A stretch of DNA of 64,000 nucleotides from Doris montereyensis (GCA_037039925.1 JAXRKP010000100.1:265001-329000), one strand, 5' to 3'. Positions 34,696-48,383 are shown, numbered from the stretch's first letter. Program-made: numbers and translations. The notes: generated from the sequence alone by a model not told the origin.

Positions 34696-37600
34696 AGAAA
34701 GTTTAGGGCTTTGAACTAAGGGAAGTGAAGTTGGTTTGATTTGGGTGTATTACATGTAATATTATACAAAGTTTAGGGGTTTGAACTAAGGAAGTCAAGC
34801 TAGTTTGATTTGGGTGTATGTAATATTATAGAAAGTTTAGGGCTTTGAACTAAGGAAGCGAAGCTAGTTTGATTTAGGTGTATTACATGTAATATTATAG
34901 AAAGTTTAGGGCTTTGAACTAAGGAAGAGAAGCTAGTTTGATTTTGTGTATTACATGTAATATTATAGAAAGTTTAGGGCTTTGAACTAAGGAAGTGAAG
35001 CTAGTTTGATTTGTGTCTATTACATGTAATATTATAGAAAGTTTAGGGCTTTGAACTAAGAAAGTGAAGCTAGTTTGATTTTGTATGTAATATTATAGAA
35101 AGTTTATGGCTTTGAACTAAGGAAGAGAAGCTAGTTTGATTTTTGTGTATTACATGTAATATTATAGAAAGTTTAGGGCTTTGAACTAAGGAAGAGAAGC
35201 TAGTTTGATTTGTGTGTATTACATGTAATATTATAGAAAGTTTAGGGCTTTGAACTAAGGAAGTGAAGCTAGTTTGATTTGTGTCTATTACATGTAATAT
35301 TATAGAAAGTTTAGGGCTTTGAACTAAGGAAGAGAAGCTAGTTTGATTTGTGTGTATTACATGTAATATTATAGAAAGTTTATGGCTTTGAACTAAGGAA
35401 GAGAAGCTAGTTTGATTTGGGTGTATTACATGTAATATTATAGAAAGTTTAGGGCTTTGAACTAAGGAAGTGAAGCTAGTTTGATTTGTGTGTATTACAT
35501 GTAATATTATAGAAAGTTTAGGGCTTTGAACTAAGGAAGTGAAGCTAGTTTGATTTGTGTGTATTACATGTAATATTATAGAAAGTTTAGGGCTTTGAAC
35601 TAAGGAAGTGAAGCTAGTTTGATTTAGGTGTATTACATGTAATATTATAAAAAGTTTAGGGCTTTGAACTAAGGAAGTGAAGCTAGTTTGATTTGTGTGT
35701 ATTACATGTAATATTATAGAAAGTTTATGGCTTTGAACTAAGGAAGTGAAGCTAGTTTGATTTGGGTGTATTACATGTAATATTATAGAAAGTTTATGGC
35801 TTTGAACTAAGGAAGTGAAGCTAGTTTGATTTGTGTGTATTACATGTAATATTATAGAAAGTTTAGGGCTTTGAACTAAGGAAGTGAAGCTAGTTTGATT
35901 TGTGTGTATTACATGTAATATTATAGAAAGTTTAGGGCTTTGAACTAAGGAAGTGAAGCTAGTTTGATTTAGGTGTATTACATGTAATATTACAGAAAGT
36001 TTAGGGCTTTGAACTAAGGAAGTGAAGCTAGTTGGATTTTGTGTATTACATGTAATATTATAGAAAGTTTAGAGCTTTGAACTAAGGAAGTGAAGCTAGT
36101 TTGATTTAGGCGTAGGTAATATTATAGAAAGTTTAGGGCTTTGAACTAAGGAAGTGAAGCTAGTTTGATTTGGGTGTATTACATGTAATATTATAGAAAG
36201 TTTATGGCTTTGAACTAAGGAAGTGAAGCTAGTTTGATTTGTGTCTATTACATGTAATATTATAGAAAGTTTAGGGCTTTGAATTAAGGAAGAGAAGCTA
36301 GTTTGATTTGTGTGTATTACATGTAATATTATAGAAGGTTTAGGCTTTGAACTAAGGAAGAGAAGCTAGTTTGATTTGGGTGTATTACATGTAATATTAT
36401 AGAAAGTTTAGGCTTTGAACTAAGGAAGTGAAGCTAGTTTGATTTGTGTGTATTACATGTAATATTATAGAACGTTTAGGGCTTTGAACTAAGGAAGTAA
36501 AGCTAGTTTGATTTGTGTGTATTACATGTAATATTATAGAAAGTTTTATGGTTTTGAACTAAGGAAGTGAAGCTAGTTTGATTTAGGTGTATTACTTGTA
36601 ATATTATAGAAAGTTTAGGGCTTTGAACTAAGGAAGTGAAGCTAGTTTGATTTTGGGTGTATGTAATATTATAGAAAGTTTAGGGCTTTGAACTGAGGAA
36701 GAGAAGCTAGTTTGATTTGGGTGTATTACATGTAATATTATAGAAAGTTTAGGGCTTTGAACTAAGGAAGTGAAGCTAGTTTGATTTGGGTGTATGTAAT
36801 ATTATAGAAAGTTTAGGACTTTGAACTAAGGAAGCGAAGCTAGTTTGATTTAGGTGTATTACATGTAATATTATAGAAAGTTTAGGGCTTTGAACTAAGG
36901 AAGAGAAGCTAGTTTGATTTGTGTGTATTACATGTAATATTATAGAAAGTTTAGGGCTTTGAACTAAGGAAGTGAAGCTAGTTTGATTTGTGTGTATTAC
37001 ATGTAATATTATAGAAAGTTTAGGGCTTTGAACTAAGGAAGAGAAGCTAGTTTGATTTGAGTGTATTACATGTAATATTATAGAAAGTTTAGGGCTTTGA
37101 ACTAAGGAAGTGAAGCTAGTTTGATTTGTGTGTATTACATGTAATATTATAGAAAGTTTAGGGCTTTGAACTAAGGAAGTGAAGCTAGTTTGATTTAGGT
37201 GTATTACATGTAATATTATAGAAAGTTTAGGGCTTTGAACTAAGGAAGTGAAGCTAGTTTGATTTGTGTGTATTACATGTAATATTATAGAAAGTTTAGA
37301 GCTTTGAACTAAGGAAGTGAAGCTAGTTTGATTTAGGCGTAGGTAATATTATAGAAAGTTTAGGGCTTTGAACTAAGGAAGTGAAGCTAGTTTGATTTGT
37401 GTGTATTACATGTAATATTATAGAAAGTTTATGGCTTTGAACTAAGGAAGTGAAGCTAGTTTGATTTGTGTGTATTACATGTAATATTATAGAAAAGGGT
37501 TTAGGGCTAGTTTGATTTGGGTGAATGTAATATTATAGAAAAGGAAGGAGAAGCTAGTTTGATTTGTGTGTATTACATGTAATATTATAGAAAGTTTAGG

Positions 37601-40600
37601 GCTTTGAACTAAGGAAGTGAAGCTAGTTTGATTTAGTAATATTTAGAAAGATTTAGGTGTTTGATTTAGGTGTATTACATGTAATATTATAGAAAGTTTA
37701 GGGCTTTGAACTAAGGAAGTGAAGCTAGTTTGATTTTGGGTGTATGTAATATTATAGAAAGTTTAGGGGTTTGAACTAAGGAAGAGAAGCTAGTTTGATT
37801 TGTGTGTATTACATGTAATATTATAGAAAGTTTAGGGCTTTGAACTAAGGAAGTGAAGCTAGTTTGATTTGGGTGTATGTAATATTATAGAAAGTTTAGG
37901 GCTTTGAACTAAGAAAGCGAAGCTAGTTTGATTTAGGTGTATTACATGTAATATTATAGAAAGTTTAGGGCTTTGAACTAAGGAAGTGAAGCTAGTTTGG
38001 ATTTGTGTGTATTACATGTAATATTATAGAAAGTTTAGGGCTTTGAACTAAGGAAGTGAAGCTAGTTTGATTTGTGTGTATTACATGTAATATTATAGAA
38101 AGTTTAGGGCTTTGAACTAAGGAAGTGAAGCTAGTTTGATTTAGGTGTATTACATGTAATATTATAGAAAGTTTAGGGCTTTGAACTAAGGAAGTGAAGC
38201 TAGTTTGATTTGGGTGTATTACATGTAATATTATAGAAAGTTTAGGGCTTTGAACTAAGGAAGTGAAGCTAGTTTGATTTGGTGTATTACATGTAATATT
38301 ATAGAAAGTTTAGGCTTTGAACTAAGGAAGTGAAGCTAGTTGGATTTGTGTGTATTACATGTAATATTATAGAAAGTTTAGAGCTTTGAACTAAGGAAGT
38401 GAAGCTAGTTTGATTTAGGCGTAGGTAATATTATAGAAAGTTTAGGGCTTTGAACTAAGGAAGTGAAGCTAGTTTGATTTGTGTGTATTACATGTAATAT
38501 TATAGAAAGTTTATGGCTTTGAACTAAGGAAGAGAAGCTAGTTTGATTTGTGTCTATTACATGTAATATTATAGAAAGTTTAGGGCTTTGAATTAAGGAA
38601 GAGAAGCTAGTTTGATTTGTGTGTATTACATGTAATATTATAGAAAGTTTAGGGCTTTGAACTAAGGAAGAGAAGCTAGTTTGATTTGGGTGTATTACAT
38701 GTAATATTATAGAAAGTTTAGGGCTTTGAACTAAGGAAGTGAAGCTAGTTTGATTTGTGTGTATTACATGTAATATTATAGAACGTTTAGGGCTTTGAAC
38801 TAAGGAAGTAAAGCTAGTTGGATTTGTGTGTATTACATGTAATATTATAGAAAGTTTATGGCTTTGAACTAAGGAAGTGAAGCTAGTTTGATTTAGGTGT
38901 ATTACATGTAATATTATAGAAAGTTTAGGGCTTTGAACTAAGGAAGTGAAGCTAGTTTGATTTTGGGTGTATGTAATATTATAGAAAGTTTAGGGGTTTG
39001 AACTGAGGAAGAGAAGCTAGTTTGATTTGTGTGTATTACATGTAATATTATAGAAAGTTTAGGGCTTTGAACTAAGGAAGTGAAGCTAGTTTGATTTGGT
39101 GTATGTAATATTATAGAAAGTTTAGGCTTTGAACTTGCTAGTTTGATTTAGGTGTATTACATGTAATATTATAGAAAGTTTAGGGCTTTGAACTATGTAA
39201 TATTATAGAAAGTTTAGGCTTTGAACTAAGGAAGAGAAGCTAGTTTGATTTGTGGTATTACATGTAATATTATAGAAAGTTTAGGGCTTTGAACTAAGGA
39301 AGTGAAGCTAGTTTGATTTGGGTGTATTACATGTAATATTATAGAAAGTTTATGGCTTTGAACTAAGGAAGTGAAGCTAGTTTGATTTGTGTGTATTACA
39401 TGTAATATTATAGAAAGTTTATGGCTTTGAACTAAGGAAGAGAAGCTAGTTTGATTTGGGTGTATTACATGTAATATTATAGAAAGTTTAGGGCTTTGAA
39501 CTAGGGAAGTGAAGCTAGTTTGATTTGTGTGTATTACATGTAATATTATAGAAAGTTTAGGGCTTTGAACTAAGGAAGTGAAGCTAGTTTGATTTGTGTG
39601 TATTACATGTAATATTATAGAAAGTTTAGGGCTTTGAACTAAGGAAGTGAAGCTAGTTTGATTTAGGTGTATTACATGTAATATTATAGAAAGTTTAGGG
39701 CTTTGAACTAAGGAAGTGAAGCTAGTTTGATTTTGGGTGTATGTAATATTATAGAAAGTTTAGGGGTTTGAATTAAGGAAGAGAAGCTAGTTTGATTTGT
39801 GTGTATTACATGTAATATTATAGAAAGTTTAGGGCTTTGAACCAAGGAAGTGAAGCTAGTTTGATTTGGGTGTATGTAATATTATAGAAAGTTTAGGGCT
39901 TTGAACTAAGAAAGCTAAGCTAGTTTGATTTAGGTGTATTACATGTAATATTATAGAAAGTTTAGGGCTTTGAACTAAGGAAGTGAAGCTAGTTGGATTT
40001 GTGTGTATTACATGTAATATTATAGAAAGTTTAGGGCTTTGAACTAAGGAAGTGAAGCTAGTTTGATTTGTGTGTATTACATGTAATATTATAGAAAGTT
40101 TAGGGCTTTGAACTAAGGAAGAGAAGCTAGTTTGATTTGGTGTATTACATGTAATATTATAGAAAGTTTAGGGCTTTGAACTAAGGAAGAGAAGCTAGTT
40201 TGATTTGGGTGTATTACATGTAATATTATAGAAAGTTTATGGCTTTGAATTAAGGAAGTGAAGCTAGTTTGATTTGTGTGTATTACATGTAATATTATAG
40301 AAAGTTTAGAGCTTTGAACTAAGGAAGTGAAGCTAGTTTGATTTGTGTGTATTACATGTAATATTATAGAAAGTTTAGGGCTTTGAACTAAGGAAGAGAA
40401 GCTAGTTTGATTTAGGCGTATTACATGTAATATTATAGAAAGTTTATGGCTTTGAACTAAGAAAGTGAAGCTAGTTTGATTTAGGTGTATTACATGTAAT
40501 ATTATAGAAAGTTTAGGGCTTTGAACTAAGGAAGTGAAGCTTGTTTGATTTAGGTGTATTACATGTAATATTATAGAAAGTTTAGGGCTTTGAACTAAGG

Positions 40601-40985
40601 AAGTGAAGCTAGTTTGATTTGTGTGTATTACATGTAATATTATAGAAAGTTTAGGGCTTTGAACTAAGGAAGAGAAGCTAGTTTGATTTGTGTGTATTAC
40701 ATGTAATATTATAGAAAGTTTAGAGCTTTGAACTAAGGAAGAGAAGCTAGTTTGATTTGGGTGTATTACATGTAATATTATAGAAAGTTTAGGGCTTTGA
40801 ACTAAGAAAGTGAAGCTAGTTTGATTTGTGTGTATTACATGTAATATTATAGAAAGTTTAGGGCTTTGAACTAAGGAAGTGAAGCTAGTTTGATTTGTGT
40901 GTATTACATGTAATATTATAGAAAGTTTAGGGCTTTGAACTAAGGAAGTGAAGCTAGTTTGATTTAGGTGTATTACATGTAATAA
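34696..40985. repeat. 68-bp satellite, 6.3 kb in TRIC intron 2
   Basis: About 92 units with AGTTTAGGGCTTTGAACTAA and GAAGCTAGTTTGATTTG. Most units carry the perfect 12-bp palindrome ATTACATGTAAT; shorter units have lost TTACATG. Shared rare variants spaced by a constant 2.3 kb (AACTGAGG at 36691 and 39001, AACGTTTAGG at 36471 and 38782, GGCGTAGG near 36108 and 38412) show that a block within about 36.1-36.7 kb was duplicated to 38.4-39.0 kb. A 293-codon - strand frame (40113-40994) is a repeat product. Confidence 0.97.
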
Positions 40986-41139
40986 GTCGATCATTTAGTC
41001 AAGGTCCTGTGAATAGTGGGAGTGTTGACTCATCTGGCATTTACTGTAGTAGAATTTTATGAAGAAAAACAAGAATTGTTATTGTTTTTAGAATTTTAAA
41101 TTTATTTCTTTTCTTTTCTTTTCTTGTGGGATGCGAATG

Positions 41140-41470
41140 GGTTTGTACAGTTGAGATTACAGATGTTAAGAATACACCAAACATACAGTTGAGATTACAG
41201 ATGTTAAGAATGCAACCAAATATGGTTTCATACAGTTGAGATTACAGATGTTAAGAATGCAAACCAAGATGTTAAGAATGCACCAAATTTGTTTTCATAC
41301 AGTTGAGATTACAGATGTTAAGAATGCACCAAATTTGTTTTCATACAGTTGAGATTACAGATGTTAAGAATGCACCAAATTTGAGATTACAGATGTTAAG
41401 AATGCACCAAATTTGGTTTCATACAGTTGAGATTACAGATGTTAAGAATGCAAACCAAATTTGAATGTTT
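41140..41470. repeat. About 46-bp minisatellite, 7-9 partial copies
   Basis: Units of CAGTTGAGATTACAGATGTT plus AAGAATGCACCAAATTTG; several copies lack the CATACAGTTG part. Confidence 0.9.
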
Positions 41471-42093
41471 CATACATTTGAGACTTGGTCCTTTGGCCTC
41501 CAAAAGGTTAGCAGGTTTGGTATCAGATGCTTTCAAAGTAAGAAGACAGTACACTTTTGTAATCATGTAAATGATTTAAATTCCCTCATTGTCAAACAGG
41601 CAAGTCTATACTATGCTTTTATTCAATTAAATGCAAGACAAAAGAGTATTCAAAGTTTTTGTTTTCATACATGAAATCCTGGGTTGGTGTGGCGTGGGGT
41701 GAAAAGCCTGCGTCTCGGTGGTTTGTCGAGACACCATTAATTTTCCTAATTTTTGGCTTTTTTCCGTTATCATCACTGTTATTTTCTGTATACCCGTAGT
41801 GGTGTATTTTTTCTTCCAAACATTGTCATTGTCTGTAAAAAGTATGGTTTTATGAATTTTAGTTACATAAGGTTATGAATAAGTGTGCAAAATTTGAACA
41901 TGGAAGGATGTAATAAAAAAAGATATCACTTAAAAGAAACATTGCCCATCTGAAGTGAAATTGGTTATAATATGTTTAAATGCTTTGCCTACTTTAAGAA
42001 GGCTTGATTCTTTTAGTTAGTTTGGTTCTTTCTCTAGGTCTACTTGTATGTGCTATGAACATGTTGATTAATCTATTGGTTTGTGTTTTGCAG

Positions 42094-42278
42094 GTACATT
42101 GTCAACTACTCACCTTTTGATTTGGTTTACAAGATTGCCAAGTTTCTTCCGGTCAAGCTCTTGATTTGTGTCTTGAAAGAAACCCAGAGAGCGCATAAGG
42201 TCTACCATGGAGTATTGGTGACGGCTAAGCTATACCCAAGTTCCTACCTCATCATAGTCCTCATTGGAACAATCAAAG
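42094..42278 (+). CDS. TMEM38: TRIC channel (TMEM38-like), coding exon 3
   Basis: Encodes residues 100-162 (both split). Acceptor GTGTTTTGCAG, donor GTGAGAG. The peptide has YIVNYSPFDLVYK (helix 3 and the following loop; vertebrate proteins have FCP.DL here), FLPVKLLICVLKE (helix 4) and the KETQRAHK segment at residues 128-135. This corresponds to the family's KEVxR motif, whose Lys and Arg four residues apart bind phosphoinositide near the pore in solved TRIC structures; here Lys128 and Arg132 keep that spacing, while the Val is Thr. YPSSYLIIVLIGTIKG is helix 5 with the conserved Gly and Lys-Gly end. Confidence 0.93.
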
Positions 42279-42489
42279 GTGAGAGAGAAATAAAAAATGA
42301 TTATGTCACCAGTCATCAAACTTTTCATCTTTCCGTCTCGTCTTTTACATGGTTCAGTCATGTAACAGTGTCTGTGAAATGTATGTGAGGCGTACCGCAC
42401 ATTTTTACAAGGGAAGAGAAAGGAAAATCCATAAACAACATCAAATAAATTAGCTTTGTTTAAATTCAAGGTATCATAATAAAAAAAGA

Positions 42490-44360
42490 TCAGATTCCAT
42501 GAATAGATTTAGTCATTGTAAGGAGGCAAGTTTCAGGGGGAAATGTGGCACCAGGAATGGGCCATTTGGGGTCAAAATATACAAATTTAGGTTTATGGTA
42601 TTTCTTTCCAGTTCCACTTCTTAGCTTTACTAATAAACCATCCCCAAGTCTGAATTCCCTGTCTTGAATTGCCTGTCTTGAATTGCTTGTCTTGAATTGC
42701 TTGTCTTGAATTGCCTGTCTTGAATTCCCTGTCTTGAATTGCCTGTCTTGAATTGCCTGTCTTGAATTGCCTGTCTTGAATTCCCTGTCTTGAATTGCCT
42801 TGTCTTGAATTGCCTGTCTTGAATTGCCTGTCTTGAATTCCATATGTTAAATTCCATGTCTTGAATTGCCTGTCTTGAATTCCCTGTCTTGAATTCCCTG
42901 TCTTGAATTGCTTGTCTTGAATTGCCTGTCTTGAATTCCATATGTTAAATTCCATGTCTTGAATTGCCTGTCTTGAATTCCCTGTCTTGAATTGCCTGTC
43001 TTGAATTGCCTGTCTTGAATTCCATATGTTAAATTCCATGTCTTGAATTGCCTGTCTTGAATTGCCTGTCTTGAATTCCATATGTTAAATTGCCTGTCTT
43101 GAATTGCCTGTCTTGAATTGCCTGTCTTGAATTCCCTGTCTTGAATTCCCTGTCTTGAATTCCATGTCTTGAATTCCATGTCTTGAATTCCATATGTTAA
43201 ATTCCATGTCTTGAATTGCATGTCTTGAATTCCATGTCTTGAATTCCATGTCTTGAATTGCCTGTCTTGAATTCCATGTCTTGAATTGCCTGTCTTGAAT
43301 TCCCTGTCTTGAATTGCCTGTCTTGAAATTCCCTGTCTTGAATTGCCTGTCTTGAATTCCATGTCTTGAATTGCCTGTCTTGAATTCCATGTCTTGAATT
43401 CCCTGTCTTGAATTCCATATGTTAAATTCCATGTATTGAATTCGCTGTCTTGAATTGCCTGTCTTGAATTCCATGTCTTGAATTCGCTGTCTTGAATTTC
43501 ATGTCTTGAATTGCCTGTCTTGAATTCCATGTCTTGAATTCCATGTCTTGAATTGCCTGTCTTGAATTCCGTCTTGAATTTCCTGTCTTGAATTGCCTGT
43601 CTTGAATTGCCTGTCTTGAATTCCATGTCTTCTATTCCATGTCTTCTATTCCATGTCTTGAATTCCATGTCTTGAATTGCATGTCTTGAATTGCCTGTCT
43701 TGAATTCCATGTCTTCAATTCCATGTCTTGAATTTGCTGTCTTGAATTCCATGTCTTGAATTCCATGTCTTGAATTCCATGTCTTGAATTGCCTGTCTTG
43801 AATTCCTGTCTTGAATTGCCTGTCTTGAATTGCCTGTCTTGAATTCCATGTCTTGAATTCGCTGTCTTGGATTTCCTGTCTTGAATTGCCTGTCTTGAAT
43901 TCGCTGTCTTCAATTCCATGTCTTCAATTCCATGTCTTGAATTCCATGTCTTGAATTCCATGTCTTGAATTCGCTGTCTTGAATTCGCTGTCTTGAATTC
44001 CATGTCTTGAATTGCATGTCTTGAATTGCCTGTCTTGAATTCCCTGTCTTGAATTGCCTGTCTTGAATTCGCTGTCTTCAATTCCATGTCTTGAATACGC
44101 TGTCTTGAATTGCATGTCTTGAATTCGCTGTCTTGAATTCCATGTCTTGAATTGCCTGTCTTGAATTCCATGTCTTGAATTCCATGTTTTAAATTCCATG
44201 TCTTGAATTGCCTGTCTTGAATTCCCTGTCTTTCTGTGAAAAAATCGTCTTTGAAGTCAACATTGTCACCAGTTTCATAACAAATTATCAAATTTTGCCC
44301 TATTTTGGCACTCTCATAAAGATATAACCCCTCGAATACAATAGAATCGTCCTGAACCAT
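42490..44360 (-). pseudogene. Unidentified - strand open frame split by a 14-bp array
   Basis: Right of the 14-bp array, the - strand is open from ATG 44358-44360 (MVQDDSIVFEGLYLYESAK..., about 44 codons) into the array. Left of it, a - strand frame continues out of the array as FRLGDGLLVKLRSGTGKKYH... for about 50 codons to a stop at 42490. Both flanks have mixed, protein-like composition unlike the repeat. I recognise no family. They could be one former coding sequence interrupted by the array, or chance; the two flanks have no proven continuity. Confidence 0.22.
42650..44232. repeat. 14-bp minisatellite, 1.6 kb
   Basis: About 112 units of TGTCTTGAATTGCC or TGTCTTGAATTCCA, with TATGTTAAATTCCA as a scattered variant. 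The GAATTC variants create dense EcoRI sites. All - strand frames are open because three units make 42 bp without a stop. Confidence 0.97.
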
Positions 44361-45574
44361 TTCACACCTTCATGTATTACCTGTGCTGTTACGTTGAGAC
44401 TAGACAGCCAGTGACATCCTGTTAGTATTATTCACTATAGTACAATTTGTATTTAGCACTACAACAAAACCCACGCTTTCATATATGGGCAATGGTAACA
44501 CTTAAATGCTACAAACATCTGGCAACCAGTCGCAAAGTCTCTGCCTGCCTCTCACGGCTGGTCAGTTCAGGCAATCAACACCACTTTTGCGCGATCACGC
44601 GTGTTGTTTCCCATCAGCAAGGCAGTCGGTTCCACGATCTCGAAAGTAATGAATCATTCTGTATTCAGGATTACATTTGACAATAGAATATATCAATTTT
44701 ATATCAATTCTATATCAATTCCATATCAATTCTATTCTATGCGTTGGTTTAATTATCATTTGGTGCATGTTTGATACTATGACTAAAAAAACATTTGTGA
44801 ACTGAAAGTTGTGTGAAGGATGTGTTTTTGTATGTGTTTAGTGTTGTGAAATCTCAATTGCTTTTTTCTCGAAATGTTTTTTAAAATTAATTTTTTTTAT
44901 CTATTTGGCCTTATTGATACATATTTCTTCATGAAATTTGCATGTACATAGCCATTTACTGCACAAACAAACTTTCAAAAACCTTTTTTCTAAAAAAATC
45001 ATGTTTTGCAAAAAACCTTTTTTCCATAAATAGTTTGTATGTTTTATATGTCAAACTATAAGAAAATAATAACATAAATAAAACTAAAAGTAAAAGAAAA
45101 AGAATTTCGTTTTAAAAGTTTTATAGTCATTATTTGAACAATTTGTATCATGTGAAGTTTGGAACGATTTGGTCATAAAATTTATTGTAACCCACGTGTA
45201 GCTATCCTATTCATTACACACTGTGTTCGCGATTCACTTTGCCCAGGCGATTCTTACGTCAGCGCGGGTTTGCCTGGGCCTAGTGGTTGGTTTATGTTTC
45301 TTGCTCTGTGTTAAAAATCCACATAACTTTATAACTGACACAATGATATTTAGATGTGAAACCTATATATTCTGACAAAGTGTTATTAATAAGCCATGTA
45401 ATTATTTTTTTTGTAATACTGTTGAGTTTGGAAGAGCTGCCTTAAAGCCATGATGAATAAAGAACAAAATACGATTGGCAGCTGTGAACAGTGGTCAATT
45501 TGAGTAAGAATAGCCCCTACAATGCTTCTTCTACAATCGCTTCTAAATTGTCTCTTTGTAGCGTCAATAACACA

Positions 45575-45665
45575 CTCCAAACCCCACACTATTTACAGAA
45601 GATACCACAAACCTCACACTATTTACATGAAGATACCACAAACCCCACACTATTTACAGAAGAGA
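45575..45665. repeat. 30-bp repeat, 3 copies
   Basis: Three copies of ACCACAAACCCCACACTATT-TACAGAAGAT, with small differences. Confidence 0.85.
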
Positions 45666-45954
45666 CCATTTTAGTGTGTAAAGGGGTGGTCAAGACAATC
45701 CACTTCAAATAAAAATCCTTTCATTCTCTGTAACGAAAAGGTCTATTCTTCGCACCTTGAAACCTAACACCTCCTATCTATTAGGACTCGACCAAGATTC
45801 ACTAATTAGTGAAGCAAACGTCAATTTATTCAAATATAATTGGCTGACCAACCAGAAAGCTAGTTTTAAACTTTATTTGAGTCAACGAGAGTGGAAATAC
45901 AATGAAAATAGACACTTTGAGGGCATCCCCCATCCACATGGAAATAGCTTTCAC

Positions 45955-47550
45955 CACACACGGTTTCACCAATACACACGGTTTGCAGGAGGAAAACTGC
46001 AATAGCCACATGGTTTGTTAGAGGAAGGAAATATCTGGCTTTCACCACACACGGTTTGCAGGAGGAAAACTGCAATAGCCACATGGTTTGTTAGAGGAAG
46101 GAAATAGCTGGCTTTCACACACACGGTTTGCAGGAGGAAAACTGCAATAGCCACATGGTTTGTTAGAGGAAGGAAATATCTGGCTTTCACCACACACGGT
46201 TTGCAGGAGGAAAACTGCAATAGCCACATGGTTTGTTAGAGGAAGGAAATAGCTGGCTTTCACCACACACGGTTTGCAGGAGGAAAACTGCAATAGCCAC
46301 ATGGTTTGTTTATCTGGCTTTCACCACACACGGGAGGAGGAAATAGCCACATGGTTTGTTTCTTTCACCACACACGGTTTGCAGGAGGAAAACTGCAATA
46401 GCCACATGGTTTGTTAGAGGAAGGAAATAGCTGGCTTTCACCACACACGGTTTGCAGGAGGAAAACTGCAATAGCCACATGGTTTGTTAGAGGAAGGAAA
46501 TATCTGGCTTTCACCACACACGGTTTGCAGGAGGAAACTGCAATAGCCACATGGTTTGTTAGAGGAAGGAAATATCTGGCTTTCACCACACACGGTTTGC
46601 AGGAGGAAAACTGCAATAGCCACATGGTTTGTTAGAGGAAGGAAATATCTGGCTTTCACCACACGGTTTGCAGGAGGAAAACTGCAATAGCCACATGGTT
46701 TGTTAGAGGAAGGAAATATCTGGCTTTCACCACACACGGTTTGCAGGAGGAAAACTGCAATAGCCACATGGTTTGTTAGAGGAAGGAAATAGCCGGCTTT
46801 CACCACACACGGTTTGCAGGAGGAAAACTGCAATAGCCACATGGTTTGTTAGAGGAAGGAAATAGCCGGCATGGTTTGTTCACTGGCTTTCACCACACGG
46901 TTTGCAGGAGGAAAACTGCAATACACATGGTTTGTTAGAGGAGGAAACTGCAATACACATGGTTTGTTTAGAGGCTTTCACCACACAGTTTGAGGAAAAC
47001 TGCAATAGCCACATGGTTTGTTAGAGGAAGGAAATATCTGGCTTTCACCACACACGGTTTGCAGGAGGAAAACTGCAATAGCCACATGGTTTTGTTAGAG
47101 TTTGAGGAGGAAATATCTGGTTTGTTAGAGGAAGGAAATTCACCACACACGGTTTGCAGGAGGAAAACTGCAATAGCCACATGGTTTGTTAGAGGAAGGA
47201 AATATCTGGCTTTCACCACACACGGTTTGCAGGAGGAAAACTGCAATAGCCACATGGTTTGTTAGAGGAAGGAAAATCTGCACACGGTTTGCAGGAGAAA
47301 ACTGCAATAGCCACATGGTTTGTTAGAGGAAGGAAATAGCCGGCTTTCACCACACACGGTTTGCAGGAGGAAAACTGCAATAGCCACATGGTTTGTTAGA
47401 GGAAGGAAATATCTGGCTTTCACCACACACGGTTTGCAGGAGGAAAACTGCAATAGCCACATGGTTTGTTAGAGGAAGGAAATAGCCGAAGCCACACACG
47501 GTTTGCAGCTGCAATAGCCACATGGTTTGTTAGAGGAAGGAAATAGCTTT
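45955..47550. repeat. 73-bp minisatellite, about 22 copies
   Basis: Units with CACACACGGTTTGCAGGAGG, AACTGCAATAGCCACATGG and TTAGAGGAAGGAAATA. Many units between 46300 and 47150 are truncated or rearranged. One isolated further unit and a half lies at about 47712-47798, separated by 160 bp of other DNA. Confidence 0.95.
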
Positions 47551-48239
47551 TTAAAAAGACTGAACAATAAACATACAAGATGGTGGCCATTTCCATGGCA
47601 TCCAAGTAAACATCACCAAAGTAGTTTATATTTCAATGCAGGAGGAAAACATTGCTTACATATGTACATAAATTAATCTCCCAAATTAGAACCGGTCAGA
47701 GTGAAAGCGGGCAGAGGAAGGAAATATCTGGCTTTCACCACACACGGTTTGCAGGAGGAAAACTGCAATAGCCACATGGCTTTGTTAGAGGAAGGGGACC
47801 ACCATTAACTATTATAATAACATGCAACGCCTGACCACATCCTATTGTCAAATTAGAAGTTCAGCAATGAGATTGTGTGTGTGTGAGATTGGGGAGGGGG
47901 TAGAAAAAAGCTGGAGGTGCCAAGGATCTTACTCTTACCCATTCATTGTAAACCGGCCATCGGCTTTTAATATTGTTAGTGTTAGTATTACTATTAGTAG
48001 ATCTGTCTCCACTAAGCACTTGACAAAACGCGAATGGTTTAGAAAATAATGAATTGAAGATAAAGATCTAATGTAATCGCATGCGCTGTCTTACTATTAG
48101 TAATACCATAATATATTTTTCTATCAGCGCTACTTCTCTTTTTCATTTGGAATTCTACCACAGTGCTCAATCGCATGTACACAAACTTCCTGTAATAATA
48201 AAACAAGAAAAACAACACATGCACGTGAGCATACGTCAG

Positions 48240-48383
48240 TCAGTAAAAATACCCAAGACCTTTACTTTGAAAATCATGTCAGGGGACGTAACTGGGCAAT
48301 TGCGTAAGTCAATTTTTTACATAAGTCGATCTTTTTTCATAGATCCCTTGAGCATCGATTTATGCGGCATCCACTGTAATGTA
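48240..48383 (-). mobile_element. Possible pogo/Tigger-like DNA transposon end
   Basis: On the - strand from 48379, TACAGTGGATGCCGCATAAA is followed by phrases such as ATCGACTTATGT repeated in two senses, like the terminus near 31800. No transposase or partner end was found. Confidence 0.3.

Larger units (their letters stand above)
27412..42093 (+). other. TRIC intron 2 (14.7 kb): contents
   Basis: Holds unique DNA at 27412-30455 (an 18-base G run at 28264-28281; no gene seen), a TCTC/TCTG tract, a possible DNA-transposon end, two SINEs, a 66-bp four-copy array, the 6.3-kb 68-bp array and a 46-bp array. The unique stretches 31137-31630, 32281-33220, 33781-34695 and 41471-42093 show no other gene. 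Confidence 0.8.

Noticed and set aside
42480..42660. piggyBac-like reading of the left flank of the 14-bp array on the + strand
   Set aside because: A short SFRGKC...PFGVKIYK stretch is suggestive but too short and has stops close by; no second conserved block was found.
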